DNA of 61,603 bases from Nonomuraea basaltis (GCF_005893125.1 NZ_VCJS01000062.1:1-61603); one strand, 5' to 3'. Positions 51,158 through 60,588 are shown, numbered from the stretch's first letter. The notes: generated from the letters alone by a model not told the origin. Program-made: numbers and translations.

Positions 51158-52600
51158 TCAGCTACGTGGCGATTCCGGTTGCTCTCGCACTCGTCCGCCG
51201 GACAGCCGGAGGATCCGGACCGCCGCCACGAGCACGCCCGCGAGCGCCGCCACGAGCAGCGTGATCGACATCGGCGCGGCGAAGTAGGTGAGCTGCGCCC
51301 ACGTGACCGTCCGCCCGTTCATCAGGAACGAGATCAGATCCGGGTACGCCGCCAGCACCGCCGCAGGCGCGAGAACGGGCACCAGCCGCAGCCCGATCCG
51401 CCACCGGGGCTTGCCCGCCCGCTTGGCGGCCCAGCGGCGGGCGCGCAGCACGCCCACGGCTCCCAGAACGGCCGCGACCACCGCGATGACGGCCAGCACC
51501 AGCTCGAACAGCTGCCGGTCGCCGCCGGGCTGCTCGGGCGTGCGGCCCTCGCTCATCGCCGCCAGCCCGAGCATGATGACGTACGTGTCGTCCTGCAGCG
51601 CCGCGCTGTTGGTCATGACGGCGAAGCCGTATCCGGTCTTGGGGGAGATGGCCTCGACGGCGTTGTACGTGAACAGGTTCCCCGAATGCGTGAGCAGTCC
51701 GGTGTCGCCGTCCACGCCCCAGCCCATGCCGTAGTCGCGGATCGCGGTGGGCGCGTGCATGGTCTCCAGGCTCTGCCGCTTGATCAGCGGGCTGCCGTCG
51801 CCCGTCTGGGCGTTCAGCCATTCGCCCATGTCGGCGGCGGTGGTGATGACCCCTCCCGAGCCGCTCCCGTCGAGGAAGGCGGGCAACTCGGGACGCGCGA
51901 GCCAGGCGCCGAAGACCGAGTTGTAGCCGTCGGCCGGTTTGACGACCTCTTCGCTGACGGCGCTAGACTTCATGCCGAGCGGCCCGAACACCCGGTCGCG
52001 CAGGTAGTCGCCGAAGTTCTGGCCGCCGGCCACCTCGACCAGCCGGGCGGCCAGGTCGTAGTTGACGTTGCAGTACTCCCAGCGGGTGCCAGGATCGGCA
52101 CGCAGGCCGTCGTCGGCCAGGCGGGCGGTGTAGTCGGCGAGCGACGTGGCGCCCTCCAACTCGCTGACGTCGACCGTGGTGTCCGACAGGCCGGAGGTCT
52201 GGTTCAGCAGGTGCCGCACGGTGATCCGGGCCGCGCGCGGGTCGTCCATCTTGAAGCCCGGAAGCTGGACGGCCACCGGCTCGTCCAGCCTGATCTCGCC
52301 CCGCTCGACGAGCGTCATCACCGCCATAGCGGTGAACGACTTGCTGACCGAGGCGACCCGCATCGGCGTGTTCTCGGTGACCGCGCGGCCCTGGGAGTCG
52401 TGGCCGTACCCGGCGGCGTGCACGACCTCGCCGCCGTGCGTCACGACCACGGACATGCCGGGCAACCCGGTGGACTCCAGCGCGTCGCGCAGGTAGGTGT
52501 CGATGGCGGCGGGGGTCATCGCCGGAGCCGTCGCCCCGGCGGGCACGGCGAGGGTCATGGCGGCGAAAAGGCCGATCAGAAGGATCTTCACTGGCTTCAC
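51158..52600 (-). CDS. serine hydrolase, beta-lactamase/PBP-like (class C fold) with C-terminal membrane helices
   Basis: A 480-residue protein. It has a signal peptide (LLIGLFAAMTLAVPAGATA), then a serine beta-lactamase-like domain with SxxK at SVSK (Ser84, Lys87) and a Tyr-x-Asn motif in EYCNVNY. The last 120 residues contain four hydrophobic helices, an arrangement seen in extracytoplasmic esterase/PBP-like proteins anchored at the C-terminus. It probably acts on peptidoglycan-related amides or esters outside the membrane. No antibiotic-resistance role can be inferred. Confidence 0.87.
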   Translation of the reverse strand: MKPVKILLIGLFAAMTLAVPAGATAPAMTPAAIDTYLRDALESTGLPGMSVVVTHGGEVVHAAGYGHDSQGRAVTENTPMRVASVSKSFTAMAVMTLVERGEIRLDEPVAVQLPGFKMDDPRAARITVRHLLNQTSGLSDTTVDVSELEGATSLADYTARLADDGLRADPGTRWEYCNVNYDLAARLVEVAGGQNFGDYLRDRVFGPLGMKSSAVSEEVVKPADGYNSVFGAWLARPELPAFLDGSGSGGVITTAADMGEWLNAQTGDGSPLIKRQSLETMHAPTAIRDYGMGWGVDGDTGLLTHSGNLFTYNAVEAISPKTGYGFAVMTNSAALQDDTYVIMLGLAAMSEGRTPEQPGGDRQLFELVLAVIAVVAAVLGAVGVLRARRWAAKRAGKPRWRIGLRLVPVLAPAAVLAAYPDLISFLMNGRTVTWAQLTYFAAPMSITLLVAALAGVLVAAVRILRLSGGRVREQPESPRS

Positions 52601-52669
52601 GCGAGAAACCTAGAGACAACCGGCCCCCTCGCGGATCGGCCGTCCGTCCAGAACGACCCCTGACGAAAG

Positions 52670-53140
52670 TCAGGTCTCGCCGGGGGCCGGCAGCCGCGTC
52701 GGCACGGCCTTCTGGACCTGCTGGTAGACGACCGACGTGCGGAAGCCGACGATCTCCTTGCGCTTGCTCAGCTTGTCCAGCAGGAACGAGTGCAGGTGGT
52801 CCAGGTCCTGGACGGCCACCTGCAGCAGGAAGTCGTCCCCGCCCGCGAGCACGAACACGCTGAGCACCTCGGGCATCTCGGCGGCCGACGACTTGAACGC
52901 GTTGATCACCGCCCGGCTGAGCGGCCGTACCTGGACCGCGATCATGGCCTGGACGGTGCGGTTGAGGGCGGCCGGGTCGATGTCGGCGTGGTAGCCGCGG
53001 ATGACGCCGCGGCGAGTGAGCGCCCTGACCCGCTCCAGGCACGTCGAGGGCGCGATGCCGAGCTGTCGTGCGAGCTCGCGGTTGGACTGCCGAGCATCCG
53101 TTTGGAGCAACCGCACGATCGCCGAATCAAGTTCATCCAT
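52670..53140 (-). CDS. Lrp/AsnC family transcriptional regulator
   Basis: A 156-residue Lrp protein: HTH LDSAIVRLLQTDARQSNREL then GIAPSTCLERVRALTRRGVI, followed by a RAM domain (SVFVLAGGDDFLLQVAVQDLDHL). These bind amino acids and regulate transport or catabolism genes. It is divergent from an amino acid permease; the 81 bases between contain two CATATG palindromes that may be its sites. ATG 53140 lacks a strong ribosome site but is the family's usual start. Confidence 0.9.
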   Translation of the reverse strand: MDELDSAIVRLLQTDARQSNRELARQLGIAPSTCLERVRALTRRGVIRGYHADIDPAALNRTVQAMIAVQVRPLSRAVINAFKSSAAEMPEVLSVFVLAGGDDFLLQVAVQDLDHLHSFLLDKLSKRKEIVGFRTSVVYQQVQKAVPTRLPAPGET

Positions 53141-53153
53141 GTACGGATATTTC

Positions 53154-53205
53154 CATATGCGTCCAGCCAGACGTTCGGATGAGAATCGATAATTTCGTTC
53201 ATATG
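53154..53205. promoter_or_regulatory. paired CATATG palindromes in the Lrp/permease divergent region
   Basis: CATATG occurs at 53154-53159 and 53200-53205, centres 46 bases apart, flanked by inverted AT-rich arms (TTTCCATATG and CATATGGGTAAA). The 81-base region between the Lrp gene and the permease contains both. Lrp proteins often bind degenerate AT-rich palindromes; binding here is inference. Confidence 0.4.
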
Positions 53206-53221
53206 GGTAAATTTCGCTCTC

Positions 53222-54460
53222 ATGACGCAACAGACGTATGCCCGCATGACCGCAGGACAGGGCACGGCGCTGCTCGTCGGAGCGGTGCTGGGGCCGGGGA
53301 TGCTGGTGCTGCCGCACCTGGCCGCCTCCGCCGCCGGGCCCGCCTCCGTACTGGCCTGGGCGGGGCTGCTGGCGCTGAGCGTCCCCGTCGCGCTGACCTT
53401 CGCCGCGCTCGGCGCCCGCTATCCGGGCGGCGGGGGAGTGGCGGGCTTCGTCGGGCTCGCGTTCGGCCGGCACGCCTCCGCCGTGGCCGGCTGGTGGTTC
53501 TACGGCGCCGTCCCCATCGGCACCGTCGCCGGTGCCCTCGTGGGCGGCCAGTACGTCGAAGCGTGCCTCGGCGTGGACGGCACCCTCGCCGCCTGGCTCA
53601 TCATGATCGCCGCCTTCGCGGCCAACGCCGCGGGCCTGCGCACGTCGGGGCGGCTGCAAATCGGCTTCGTCGTCCTGCTGGTCGCGCTGCTGGCCGCCGC
53701 CGTGGTCACCGCCGCCCCGCACACCGACCCGGCCAACTTCACCCCCTTCGCACCGTACGGCCTGGCGGGCGTGGCGAGCGCGGCCGGCGTGCTCATGTTC
53801 GCCTTCGTCGGCTGGGAGGCGGCCAGCCACCTGTCGGCCGAGTTCGCCGACAGGACGAACGGCCTGCTCAGGTCCACGATCGTGACCCTCGTGGTGATCT
53901 CTGTCCTGTACGTCGGAGTGTCCGTCACCTCCGTCGGCGTGCTCGGCGCGGACATGACCGGCGTGCCGCTGACCGCGATGCTGGAGATCGGCCTCGGCGG
54001 CGCCGCCCGGCCCGTGACCGGGGTGGTGGCCGTGCTGCTGACGTTCGGGGCGGTCAACACCTACATCGCCGGGGCCGCGCGGCTCGGGGCGGCCCTGGCC
54101 AGGGATGGGGCTCTGCCCGGCTGGTTCGCCGCGGGCGGGGAGCCCGGACGGACGCCGTACCGGAGCCTGGGGCTGCTGGCCGTGCTGTGCGTGCCCGTGC
54201 TGGTGTGGGCGGTGGATCTGGACCTGCTCATGCGGGCGACCTCCGCGTGCCTGGCCACCGTCACGGCGGCGGGCGTGGCGGCGGCGGTGCGGATGCTGCC
54301 CGCGGGCCGGCACCGGAATGTGGCGTTGGTGGGTGCCGGGCTGTCGTTCGCGGCGCTCGCCTTCTGCGGCGTCTACCTCGTGGTTCCGGCCTTGCTGGCT
54401 TTGGTGGCGGTGGCCGCGCTTTCGGCCGGCTCTCGCCGTCCGTATAAAAAGGGCATATAA
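53222..54460 (+). CDS. amino acid permease (APC superfamily)
   Basis: A 412-residue protein with about 12 helices. It starts MTQQTYARMTAGQGTALLVG; GAVLGPGMLVLPHLAA matches the GxGxxxLP substrate-binding unwound helix of the APC superfamily, and FAFVGWEAASHLSAEFAD matches the conserved FxGxE segment. It probably imports or exports an amino acid under control of the divergent Lrp regulator. Confidence 0.9.
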   Translation: MTQQTYARMTAGQGTALLVGAVLGPGMLVLPHLAASAAGPASVLAWAGLLALSVPVALTFAALGARYPGGGGVAGFVGLAFGRHASAVAGWWFYGAVPIGTVAGALVGGQYVEACLGVDGTLAAWLIMIAAFAANAAGLRTSGRLQIGFVVLLVALLAAAVVTAAPHTDPANFTPFAPYGLAGVASAAGVLMFAFVGWEAASHLSAEFADRTNGLLRSTIVTLVVISVLYVGVSVTSVGVLGADMTGVPLTAMLEIGLGGAARPVTGVVAVLLTFGAVNTYIAGAARLGAALARDGALPGWFAAGGEPGRTPYRSLGLLAVLCVPVLVWAVDLDLLMRATSACLATVTAAGVAAAVRMLPAGRHRNVALVGAGLSFAALAFCGVYLVVPALLALVAVAALSAGSRRPYKKGI

Positions 54461-54526
54461 ACGGCGAAGGGCGCCGTCGGGCGGGCACTACTCGTAGCAC
54501 GGGACGGCGCAACGTCGGGAGATGCC

Positions 54527-56398
54527 ATGACCGAGCACGCCAAGTACGCGGAGTCCAGGGAAGTCGGCGAGCAGGCACGGGAGAAGGAGTGGACCCGGCC
54601 GAGCTTCGGCAAGCAGCTGTTCCTGGGCGACTTCCGGCTGGATCTGGTGCATCCGGCGCCTGCGCTGCCCGATGAGGCGACCAAGCGCGGGGAGGAGTTC
54701 GTCCGCGCGGTGCGGCGCTACCTCGACACGCACGTCGACCCGGCGCTCATCGAGCGGACCGGGCAGATACCGGACGAGGTGGTCAAGGGGCTGGCCGGGC
54801 TCGGCGCGTTCGGGATCACGATCGGCGAGGAGTACGGCGGGCTCGGCCTGCCGTACCTGTACTACTGCCGCGCGCTGATGCTCGTCGGCTCGTACTGCCC
54901 GGCGCTGGCGACGCTGCTGTCGGCGCACCAGTCGATCGGGGTGCCGCAGCCGCTGAAGCTGTTCGGCTCCGAGGAGCAGAAGCGGGAGTTCCTGCCGCGG
55001 TGCGCGGCGGGCGAGATCTCGGCGTTCCTGCTGACCGAGCCGGACGTGGGCTCGGACCCGGCGCGGCTGGCCACGACCGCCGTCCGCGACGGCGACGACT
55101 ACGTGATCGACGGCGTCAAGCTGTGGACGACGAACGGCGTCGTCGCCGACCTGCTCGTGGTCATGGCGAGGACCGGCAAGAAGATCAGCGCGTTCGTGGT
55201 CGAGGCGGATTCGCCGGGCATCACGGTCAAGCGGCGCAACGGCTTCATGGGGCTGCGCGGGATCGAGAACGGCGTGACCGAGTTCTCCCAGGTCAGGGTG
55301 CCGGCGAAGAACCTGATCGGGCGCGAGGGGGAAGGGCTGCGGATCGCGCTCACCACGCTGAACACCGGCCGCCTGTCGCTCCCGGCCACGTGCGCCGGCA
55401 ACGCCAAGTGGGCACTCAAGATCGCCCGCGAGTGGGGCAACGCCCGGGTGCAGTGGGGGCGCAAGGTCGGGCAGCACGAGGCCGTGGCCACGAAGATCGC
55501 CTTCATCGCGGCCACCGCGTACGCGCTCGAGGCCGTCATGGAGCTCACCAGCCGCCTGGCCGACGACAAGCGCAACGACATCAGGATCGAGGCGGCGCTG
55601 GCCAAGCTGTACGCCACGGAGCTGTCGTACCAGGCGCTCGACGAGCTGGTCCAGATCAGGGGCGGACGCGGCTACGAGACCGCCGAGTCGCTGGCCGCCC
55701 GCGGCGAGCGCGGCGTGCCCGCCGAGCAGATGCTGCGCGACTCCCGGATCAACCGCATCTTCGAGGGCTCCTCCGAGATCATGCGCCTGATGATCACCAG
55801 GGAGGCGGTGGACGCGCACTTGTCGGCCGCCGGAGAGCTGGTCAACCCTGAGGCGTCCCGCCAGGAGCGCACCCAGGCGCTCAAGCGGGCCAGCCGCTTC
55901 TACGCCAAGTGGCTGCCCACGCTGGTGGCCGGCACCGGCAACCTGCCCACCGCGTACGCCGACTTCGGCCCGCTCTCCGCGCACCTGCGCTTCGTGGAGC
56001 GGATCAGCAGGAAACTGGCCCGGTCCACCTTCTACGGCATGTCCCGCTGGCAGGGCAGGCTGGAGCACAAGCAGTCCTTCCTGGGCAGGATCGTGGACAT
56101 CGGAGCCGAGCTGTTCGCCATGACCGCCGTCTGCGTCAAGGCCGAAGAGGACGCCAAGGACCTGGGGCGGCGGCCGTACGAGCTGGCCGACACGTTCTGC
56201 CAGCAGGCACGACGCCGCGTGGACGCCCTGTTCGACCGCCTCTGGGACAACAGCGACGCCCACGACGCGCGGCTGGCCGGCTACGTGCTCGAAGGCCGCT
56301 ACGGCTTCGTCGAGGAGGGCATCCTCGACCCGTCCATCGAGGGACCGTGGATCGGCGCGCCCGAGGGCGGGGAGAACGTCCGGCGAAAGATTCTCTGA
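54527..56398 (+). CDS. acyl-CoA dehydrogenase, long form (VLCAD-like)
   Basis: A 623-residue protein, longer than the common 380-residue enzymes. The dehydrogenase core has FGITIGEEYGGLGLPYLYY, FLLTEPDVGSDPARL, KLWTTNG, and IRGGRGYETAESLA; INRIFEGSSEIMRLMI contains the usual catalytic Glu position. From about 430 an extra helical domain follows, like very-long-chain acyl-CoA dehydrogenases and mycobacterial FadE homologues. It starts 67 bases after the permease. Confidence 0.92.
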   Translation: MTEHAKYAESREVGEQAREKEWTRPSFGKQLFLGDFRLDLVHPAPALPDEATKRGEEFVRAVRRYLDTHVDPALIERTGQIPDEVVKGLAGLGAFGITIGEEYGGLGLPYLYYCRALMLVGSYCPALATLLSAHQSIGVPQPLKLFGSEEQKREFLPRCAAGEISAFLLTEPDVGSDPARLATTAVRDGDDYVIDGVKLWTTNGVVADLLVVMARTGKKISAFVVEADSPGITVKRRNGFMGLRGIENGVTEFSQVRVPAKNLIGREGEGLRIALTTLNTGRLSLPATCAGNAKWALKIAREWGNARVQWGRKVGQHEAVATKIAFIAATAYALEAVMELTSRLADDKRNDIRIEAALAKLYATELSYQALDELVQIRGGRGYETAESLAARGERGVPAEQMLRDSRINRIFEGSSEIMRLMITREAVDAHLSAAGELVNPEASRQERTQALKRASRFYAKWLPTLVAGTGNLPTAYADFGPLSAHLRFVERISRKLARSTFYGMSRWQGRLEHKQSFLGRIVDIGAELFAMTAVCVKAEEDAKDLGRRPYELADTFCQQARRRVDALFDRLWDNSDAHDARLAGYVLEGRYGFVEEGILDPSIEGPWIGAPEGGENVRRKIL

Positions 56399-56401
56399 CG
56401 C

Positions 56402-56415
56402 CCGGTCTAGACCGG
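56402..56415 (+). promoter_or_regulatory. perfect palindrome matching a DasR-type (dre) operator, site 1
   Basis: CCGGTCTAGACCGG is a perfect 14-bp palindrome that contains GGTCTAGACC. The DasR-responsive element of streptomycetes has the core TGGTCTAGACCA, bound by the GntR/HutC-type repressor DasR. It is four bases after the acyl-CoA dehydrogenase stop and 178 bases upstream of the sugar-binding lipoprotein gene. Confidence 0.72.
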
Positions 56416-56458
56416 TTGTGAGGCCTTTCTTGTAGGTTTGTTTCCAAATCGAGACAAG

Positions 56459-56472
56459 CCGGTATAGACCGC
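56459..56472 (+). promoter_or_regulatory. second DasR-type (dre-like) operator
   Basis: CCGGTATAGACCGC repeats site 1 with the core GGTATAGACC, 57 bases downstream and 121 bases before the sugar-binding lipoprotein gene. Two such sites upstream of a sugar ABC operon match the genomic pattern of DasR regulons. An additional imperfect inverted repeat follows at 56498-56519 (GCAAACGCGC and GCGCGTTGC). Confidence 0.68.
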
Positions 56473-56592
56473 TTCCTTAACGCAGGCTTACTCTGGCGCA
56501 AACGCGCCTCGCGCGTTGCCCATCCCCCAGGGCGGGGTCCGCTAGCTGGTACGGACCAGCGTCACCCGCCCGACGAGAAGGCGGTATATCCA

Positions 56593-57858
56593 GTGAACAT
56601 GAAGCTTGTGGGCGGCGCGGCTCTCGGCCTTGCCACGGTGCTGGTCCTGTCCAGCTGCGGCTCCGGCGACTCCGGCGGCACCACCCAGGCCTCGGGCGAC
56701 GGCACGGTCACGCTCAAGATGGTCGCCGCGGACTACGGCGACGGACCCGGCAAGCCGAACTCGGGCGAGACGTTCTGGAAGGGCGTCGTGGACGAGTTCC
56801 AGGCCGCCAACCCGAAGATCAAGGTCGAGGTCCAGGTCATCAACTGGAACGACATCGACAAGCAGGTCGCCACCATGGTCCAGAACGGCCAGGTGCCCGA
56901 CATCCTGCAGACCGGCGACTACTCCGGCTTCGTCAAGGACCAGTTGCTCTACAAGGTGGACGAGGTCCTGTCCCCGAACGTCTCCGGCGACATGCTGCAG
57001 AAGTTCGCCGAATTCGGCAAGGTCGACGGGACCGCGTACGGCATCCCGTTCGTCTCCTCCGCCCGCGCCCTGTTCTACAACAAGGACCTGTTCACCAAGG
57101 CCGGCATCACCGAACCGCCGAAGACGTGGGACGAGCTCAAGGCCGCGGCCGAGAAGCTGAAGAAGGTCGGCGTGACGCAGCCGTTCGGCCTGCCGCTCGG
57201 CCAGGAGGAGGCCCAGGCCGAGTCGTTCCTGTGGATGCTCGGCAACGGCGGCGGCTACAAGGACGCCTCTGGCAAGTGGGCGATCAACTCGCCGCAGAAC
57301 GTCGAGACGTTCACGTACATGAAGGGCCTGGTGGAGGGCGGCCTGACCACCCCGAACCCGGGCACCAAGGACCGCAAGACGGTCTGGGAGGACTTCGGCG
57401 CCGGCAAGGTCGGCATGGTCAACGGCGGCCCGATGTCGATCCCGATCTTCGACGCGGCCGGGCTGAAGAACTACGGCGTCGCGCCCATCCCCGGCAAGGC
57501 CGGCCCGCTCGACACCACGCTCGGCGTCATGGACTGGATCATGGCGTTCAACAAGAACGGCCACGCCGCCGAGATCAAGAAGTTCATGGACTTCTTCTAC
57601 ACCGGCAGCGCCGCGGAGAAGATCTCCGACACCTACAAGCTGCTGCCCGTCACCAACGGCGGCATCCAGAAGCTGTCCAGCGACGAGAAGCTCAAGCCGT
57701 TCCTGGATGCGCTGCCCAACGCCAGTTTCTACCCGTTCCAGGACCCCAAGTGGGCCGAGGTGAACCCGGCGATCAAGCAGACCATCGGCGGAGCGGTCAA
57801 GGAGGACCCGGCCAAGGTCCTCGGCGAGCTGCAGAAGACCGCCGAAGCGGCTGGCTGA
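56593..57858 (+). CDS. sugar ABC transporter substrate-binding lipoprotein (DasA/NgcE type)
   Basis: A 421-residue lipoprotein: signal peptide ending LSSC, with the Cys as lipidation site near residue 22, then an extracellular family 1 solute-binding domain (FWKGVVDEFQAANPKIKVEV, NMVQ-like strand, YGIPFVSSARALFYNKDLF). The two permease genes follow. GTG 56593 is used; ATG 56599 is an alternative. Because of the dre-like operators upstream it probably binds N-acetylglucosamine or chitooligosaccharides (inference). Confidence 0.9.
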   Translation: MNMKLVGGAALGLATVLVLSSCGSGDSGGTTQASGDGTVTLKMVAADYGDGPGKPNSGETFWKGVVDEFQAANPKIKVEVQVINWNDIDKQVATMVQNGQVPDILQTGDYSGFVKDQLLYKVDEVLSPNVSGDMLQKFAEFGKVDGTAYGIPFVSSARALFYNKDLFTKAGITEPPKTWDELKAAAEKLKKVGVTQPFGLPLGQEEAQAESFLWMLGNGGGYKDASGKWAINSPQNVETFTYMKGLVEGGLTTPNPGTKDRKTVWEDFGAGKVGMVNGGPMSIPIFDAAGLKNYGVAPIPGKAGPLDTTLGVMDWIMAFNKNGHAAEIKKFMDFFYTGSAAEKISDTYKLLPVTNGGIQKLSSDEKLKPFLDALPNASFYPFQDPKWAEVNPAIKQTIGGAVKEDPAKVLGELQKTAEAAG

Positions 57859-57919
57859 TCGTGTCGGCTCGGCGCTCCTTGACCGGGGCGCTGAGCCGTC
57901 CCCTCATGGAAGGCTTCGG

Positions 57920-58804
57920 ATGAAAAGGTTGCGCGCCCTAGAGCCCCTCGCCTGGGTCGGGCCCGCCGTGGTACTGATCGCAGTGGTCGTGCTCTGGCCC
58001 GTGATCGAGATGATCAGATCGTCGTTCCTCAAGATCAGCCGGTTCGGCGTGGTCCAGGGCGGCAACGGGATGGCGAACTACGAGAAGCTGTTCGGTGAGA
58101 AGGACTTCGCCGACATCATGGTCCGCAGCGTGATCTGGGTGGTCGCGGTCGTCGCGTTCACCGTGCTGATCTCGCTGGCCCTCGCCCAGCTGTTCAACCA
58201 GCGCTTCCCCGGCCGCAAGATCGCCCGCTGGGCGCTGATCGCGCCATGGGCGGCCTCGGTGCTGATGACGGCGATCATCTTCAAGTGGATGCTCGACCCC
58301 GAGGTCGGCGTGATCAACCAGATCCGGCTGAAGCTCGGCCTGATCGACGCCATGGGCGGAGCGGCCGCCGACCAGCTCGGCGACGGCGCAAGCGCGATGC
58401 CGTGGCTGGTGTTCGTGGCCGTCTTCGTGTCGGTGCCGTTCACCACGTACGCGCTGCTGGCCGGGCTGGCGACGATCCCCGCCGACGTCTACGAGGCGGC
58501 CACGATGGACGGGGCAGGACGGTTCAGGACGTACTGGTCGATCACGCTGCCGCTGCTGCGTCCCGCACTCACCGTGGCGGCCCTGATCAACGTGATGAAC
58601 GTCTTCAACAGCTTCCCGATCATCTGGGCGATGACGCACGGGCAGCCCGGCTATTCGACGGCCACGTCGACGATTCTCATGTTCATCCTCAAGGGCTCCG
58701 ACATCGGTGAGTCGGCCGCCATGTCCGTCGTCAACTTCGGCATGGTGATCGTGCTGACCGTGATCTTCCTGCGGGTGTCGCGGTGGAACAAGGAGGTGGC
58801 GTGA
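57920..58804 (+). CDS. ABC transporter permease (MalF/UgpA type)
   Basis: A 294-residue permease with six helices. The cytoplasmic EAA loop is EAATMDGAGRFRTYWSITLPLLRPAL. It forms the membrane channel together with the following permease. The start ATG 57920 has GGAAGG upstream. The stop TGA overlaps the next ATG by one base. Confidence 0.92.
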   Translation: MKRLRALEPLAWVGPAVVLIAVVVLWPVIEMIRSSFLKISRFGVVQGGNGMANYEKLFGEKDFADIMVRSVIWVVAVVAFTVLISLALAQLFNQRFPGRKIARWALIAPWAASVLMTAIIFKWMLDPEVGVINQIRLKLGLIDAMGGAAADQLGDGASAMPWLVFVAVFVSVPFTTYALLAGLATIPADVYEAATMDGAGRFRTYWSITLPLLRPALTVAALINVMNVFNSFPIIWAMTHGQPGYSTATSTILMFILKGSDIGESAAMSVVNFGMVIVLTVIFLRVSRWNKEVA

Positions 58805-59691
58805 TGGCCGTCAACACGATGCCGCCCAAGGCCAGGCCACACACCCACGTGCGCCCGCGTGGCGCCGCGCCGCGCCGCATGCCCGGTCTCAAGACGGTGA
58901 TCGTCGCGGCCAGCGCGTACGTCATCGCGTTCGTCTTCCTGTTCCCGTACGTGGTGATGCTGCTCACCTCGCTGCGCGCCCAGGACTCGCTGCGCGACGT
59001 CACGTTCTGGCCCGAGGAGTGGGTGTGGTCCAACCTCACCAACTTCTGGACCAGCGGGCTGGCCGGGAACCTCTGGGTCACGATGAAGGTGGCCGGCGGC
59101 TCGACGATCCTCGTGCTGCTGGTGGCGCTGCCGGCGGCGTACTACTCGGCCAGGCACCGCTTCAGGGGGCGCACCGCGTTCCTGATCCTGGTGCTGATCA
59201 CCCAGATGTTCCAGCCCACGGCCATGCTGGTCGGCATCTACCGCGAGTTCTACCAGTTCGGGCTGGTGGACTCGATCTGGTCGCTGATCCTCGTCAACGG
59301 CGGGTTCAACCTGGCGTTCGCGGTGTGGATCCTGAACGCGTACTTCGCCTCGATCCCGCGCGAGCTGGAGGAGGCGGCGTTCATCGATGGCAACGGGCGC
59401 TTCGGCGCGCTGTTCCGGATCACGCTGCCGCTGGCCATGCCGGGCGTCATCACCGCGCTGATCTTCACGTTCATCGCGGCGTGGAACGAGTTCGTGGTCG
59501 CCCTGACCCTGACCACGACCCCGGCGAATCAGCCGCTCACGGTGGCGCTGAACTCGTTCATCGGGCAGTACCAGGTGGACTGGCAGAACCTGTTCGCCGG
59601 GTCGGTGATCGCCACCATCCCAGTGATCATCCTGTTCGCTCTGATCGAGCGGAAGGTGGTCGGCGGTCTGACCGCCGGCTCGATCAAGTGA
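58804..59691 (+). CDS. ABC transporter permease (MalG/UgpE type)
   Basis: A 295-residue permease with six helices and the EAA loop EAAFIDGNGRFGALFRITLP. ATG 58804 overlaps the previous stop (TGATG) and has AAGGAGG upstream. A strong terminator follows, and no ATPase gene is present. Such transporters in actinobacteria use a shared ATPase, MsiK, encoded elsewhere (established for DasABC and others). Confidence 0.92.
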   Translation: MAVNTMPPKARPHTHVRPRGAAPRRMPGLKTVIVAASAYVIAFVFLFPYVVMLLTSLRAQDSLRDVTFWPEEWVWSNLTNFWTSGLAGNLWVTMKVAGGSTILVLLVALPAAYYSARHRFRGRTAFLILVLITQMFQPTAMLVGIYREFYQFGLVDSIWSLILVNGGFNLAFAVWILNAYFASIPRELEEAAFIDGNGRFGALFRITLPLAMPGVITALIFTFIAAWNEFVVALTLTTTPANQPLTVALNSFIGQYQVDWQNLFAGSVIATIPVIILFALIERKVVGGLTAGSIK

Positions 59692-59697
59692 AGGGCT

Positions 59698-59721
59698 GGG
59701 GGAGGCCGATCGGCCTCCCCC
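59698..59721. terminator. bidirectional hairpin terminator
   Basis: GGGGGAGGCC and GGCCTCCCCC form a perfect 10-bp stem with a GATC loop, between the convergent permease (ends 59691) and methyltransferase (ends 59725). Confidence 0.85.
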
Positions 59722-59724
59722 TAC

Positions 59725-60462
59725 CTACTTCTGCGGTACGCGGGCCACGCAGAACACCGTCTGGCCGAAGGGCGGCCGGACGAACCGCTCGATCAGGCGG
59801 GTCAGCGGGACCACAGTCCGGTCGTAGATCTTGACCAGCCGCGGGTCCGGATAGCCGACGCCGCCCCGGCGCACCGCCGCCCACCAGGCGATGCCGCCCA
59901 GGAAGTTGATCGGCTTGAGCACGTCGACGTCGAGCCCGGCCTTGGCGACCGTCGCGGCCAGCGTCTTGGGCGTGTAGCGCTGGACGTGGCCCACCTTGCG
60001 GTCGAAGTCGCCGTAGAGCTGCATGTAGCCGGGCACCCAGATGATGATCCGGCCGCCGGGCTGCGTGACCCGGGCCAGCGAGCGCAGCGCCTCGGCGTCG
60101 TCCTCGATGTGCTCCAGGACGTTCATCATGACGACGGTGTCGACCTTGTCCTCCAGCGGGATGTCGGTCGGCAGCCCGAACTGCAGGACGTTGATGTCGT
60201 CGCGGCCCTCGAAGCGCTTGGCCAGCTGCTCCACGCAGTAGGGGTCGAAGTCGCTCACGACGAGCCTGTCCAGCCGGGGCAGGAACTGCTCGGCGAAGTG
60301 ACCGAGCCCCGAGCCGATCTCCAGCATCGAACGGCCGACATGCGGGGCGACCATGTCGAACTCGTACTGCCGATAGTTCTTGGCCTCGTCCCCACCTAGG
60401 TGGTTCTCCAGGGCCTCGTCACCGGCCGCCGGTTGTACTACACGGTCATACCCAGAAGACAT
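59725..60462 (-). CDS. class I SAM-dependent methyltransferase (Methyltransf_11/25)
   Basis: A 245-residue methyltransferase: motif I MLEIGSGLGHFAEQFL, VSDFDPYCVEQLA, DKVDTVVMMNVLEHIEDD (motif IV), and PGGRIIIWVPGYMQLYGDFD. The latter segment is typical of enzymes encoded among glycosyltransferase and lipid-sugar genes. ATG 60462 has GAAGGA upstream. The substrate is unknown. Confidence 0.87.
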   Translation of the reverse strand: MSSGYDRVVQPAAGDEALENHLGGDEAKNYRQYEFDMVAPHVGRSMLEIGSGLGHFAEQFLPRLDRLVVSDFDPYCVEQLAKRFEGRDDINVLQFGLPTDIPLEDKVDTVVMMNVLEHIEDDAEALRSLARVTQPGGRIIIWVPGYMQLYGDFDRKVGHVQRYTPKTLAATVAKAGLDVDVLKPINFLGGIAWWAAVRRGGVGYPDPRLVKIYDRTVVPLTRLIERFVRPPFGQTVFCVARVPQK

Positions 60463-60588
60463 AATCCCGTTCCTTCTAGGGGGCACATGGATTGCCCGAG
60501 TCTAATGCCCAGATCAGCGATGAGAGTCATCCGATCCGCGAAACACCCTTCCCCGCACACCCTCCGATGCGGTGGAATCTGATTCGCC

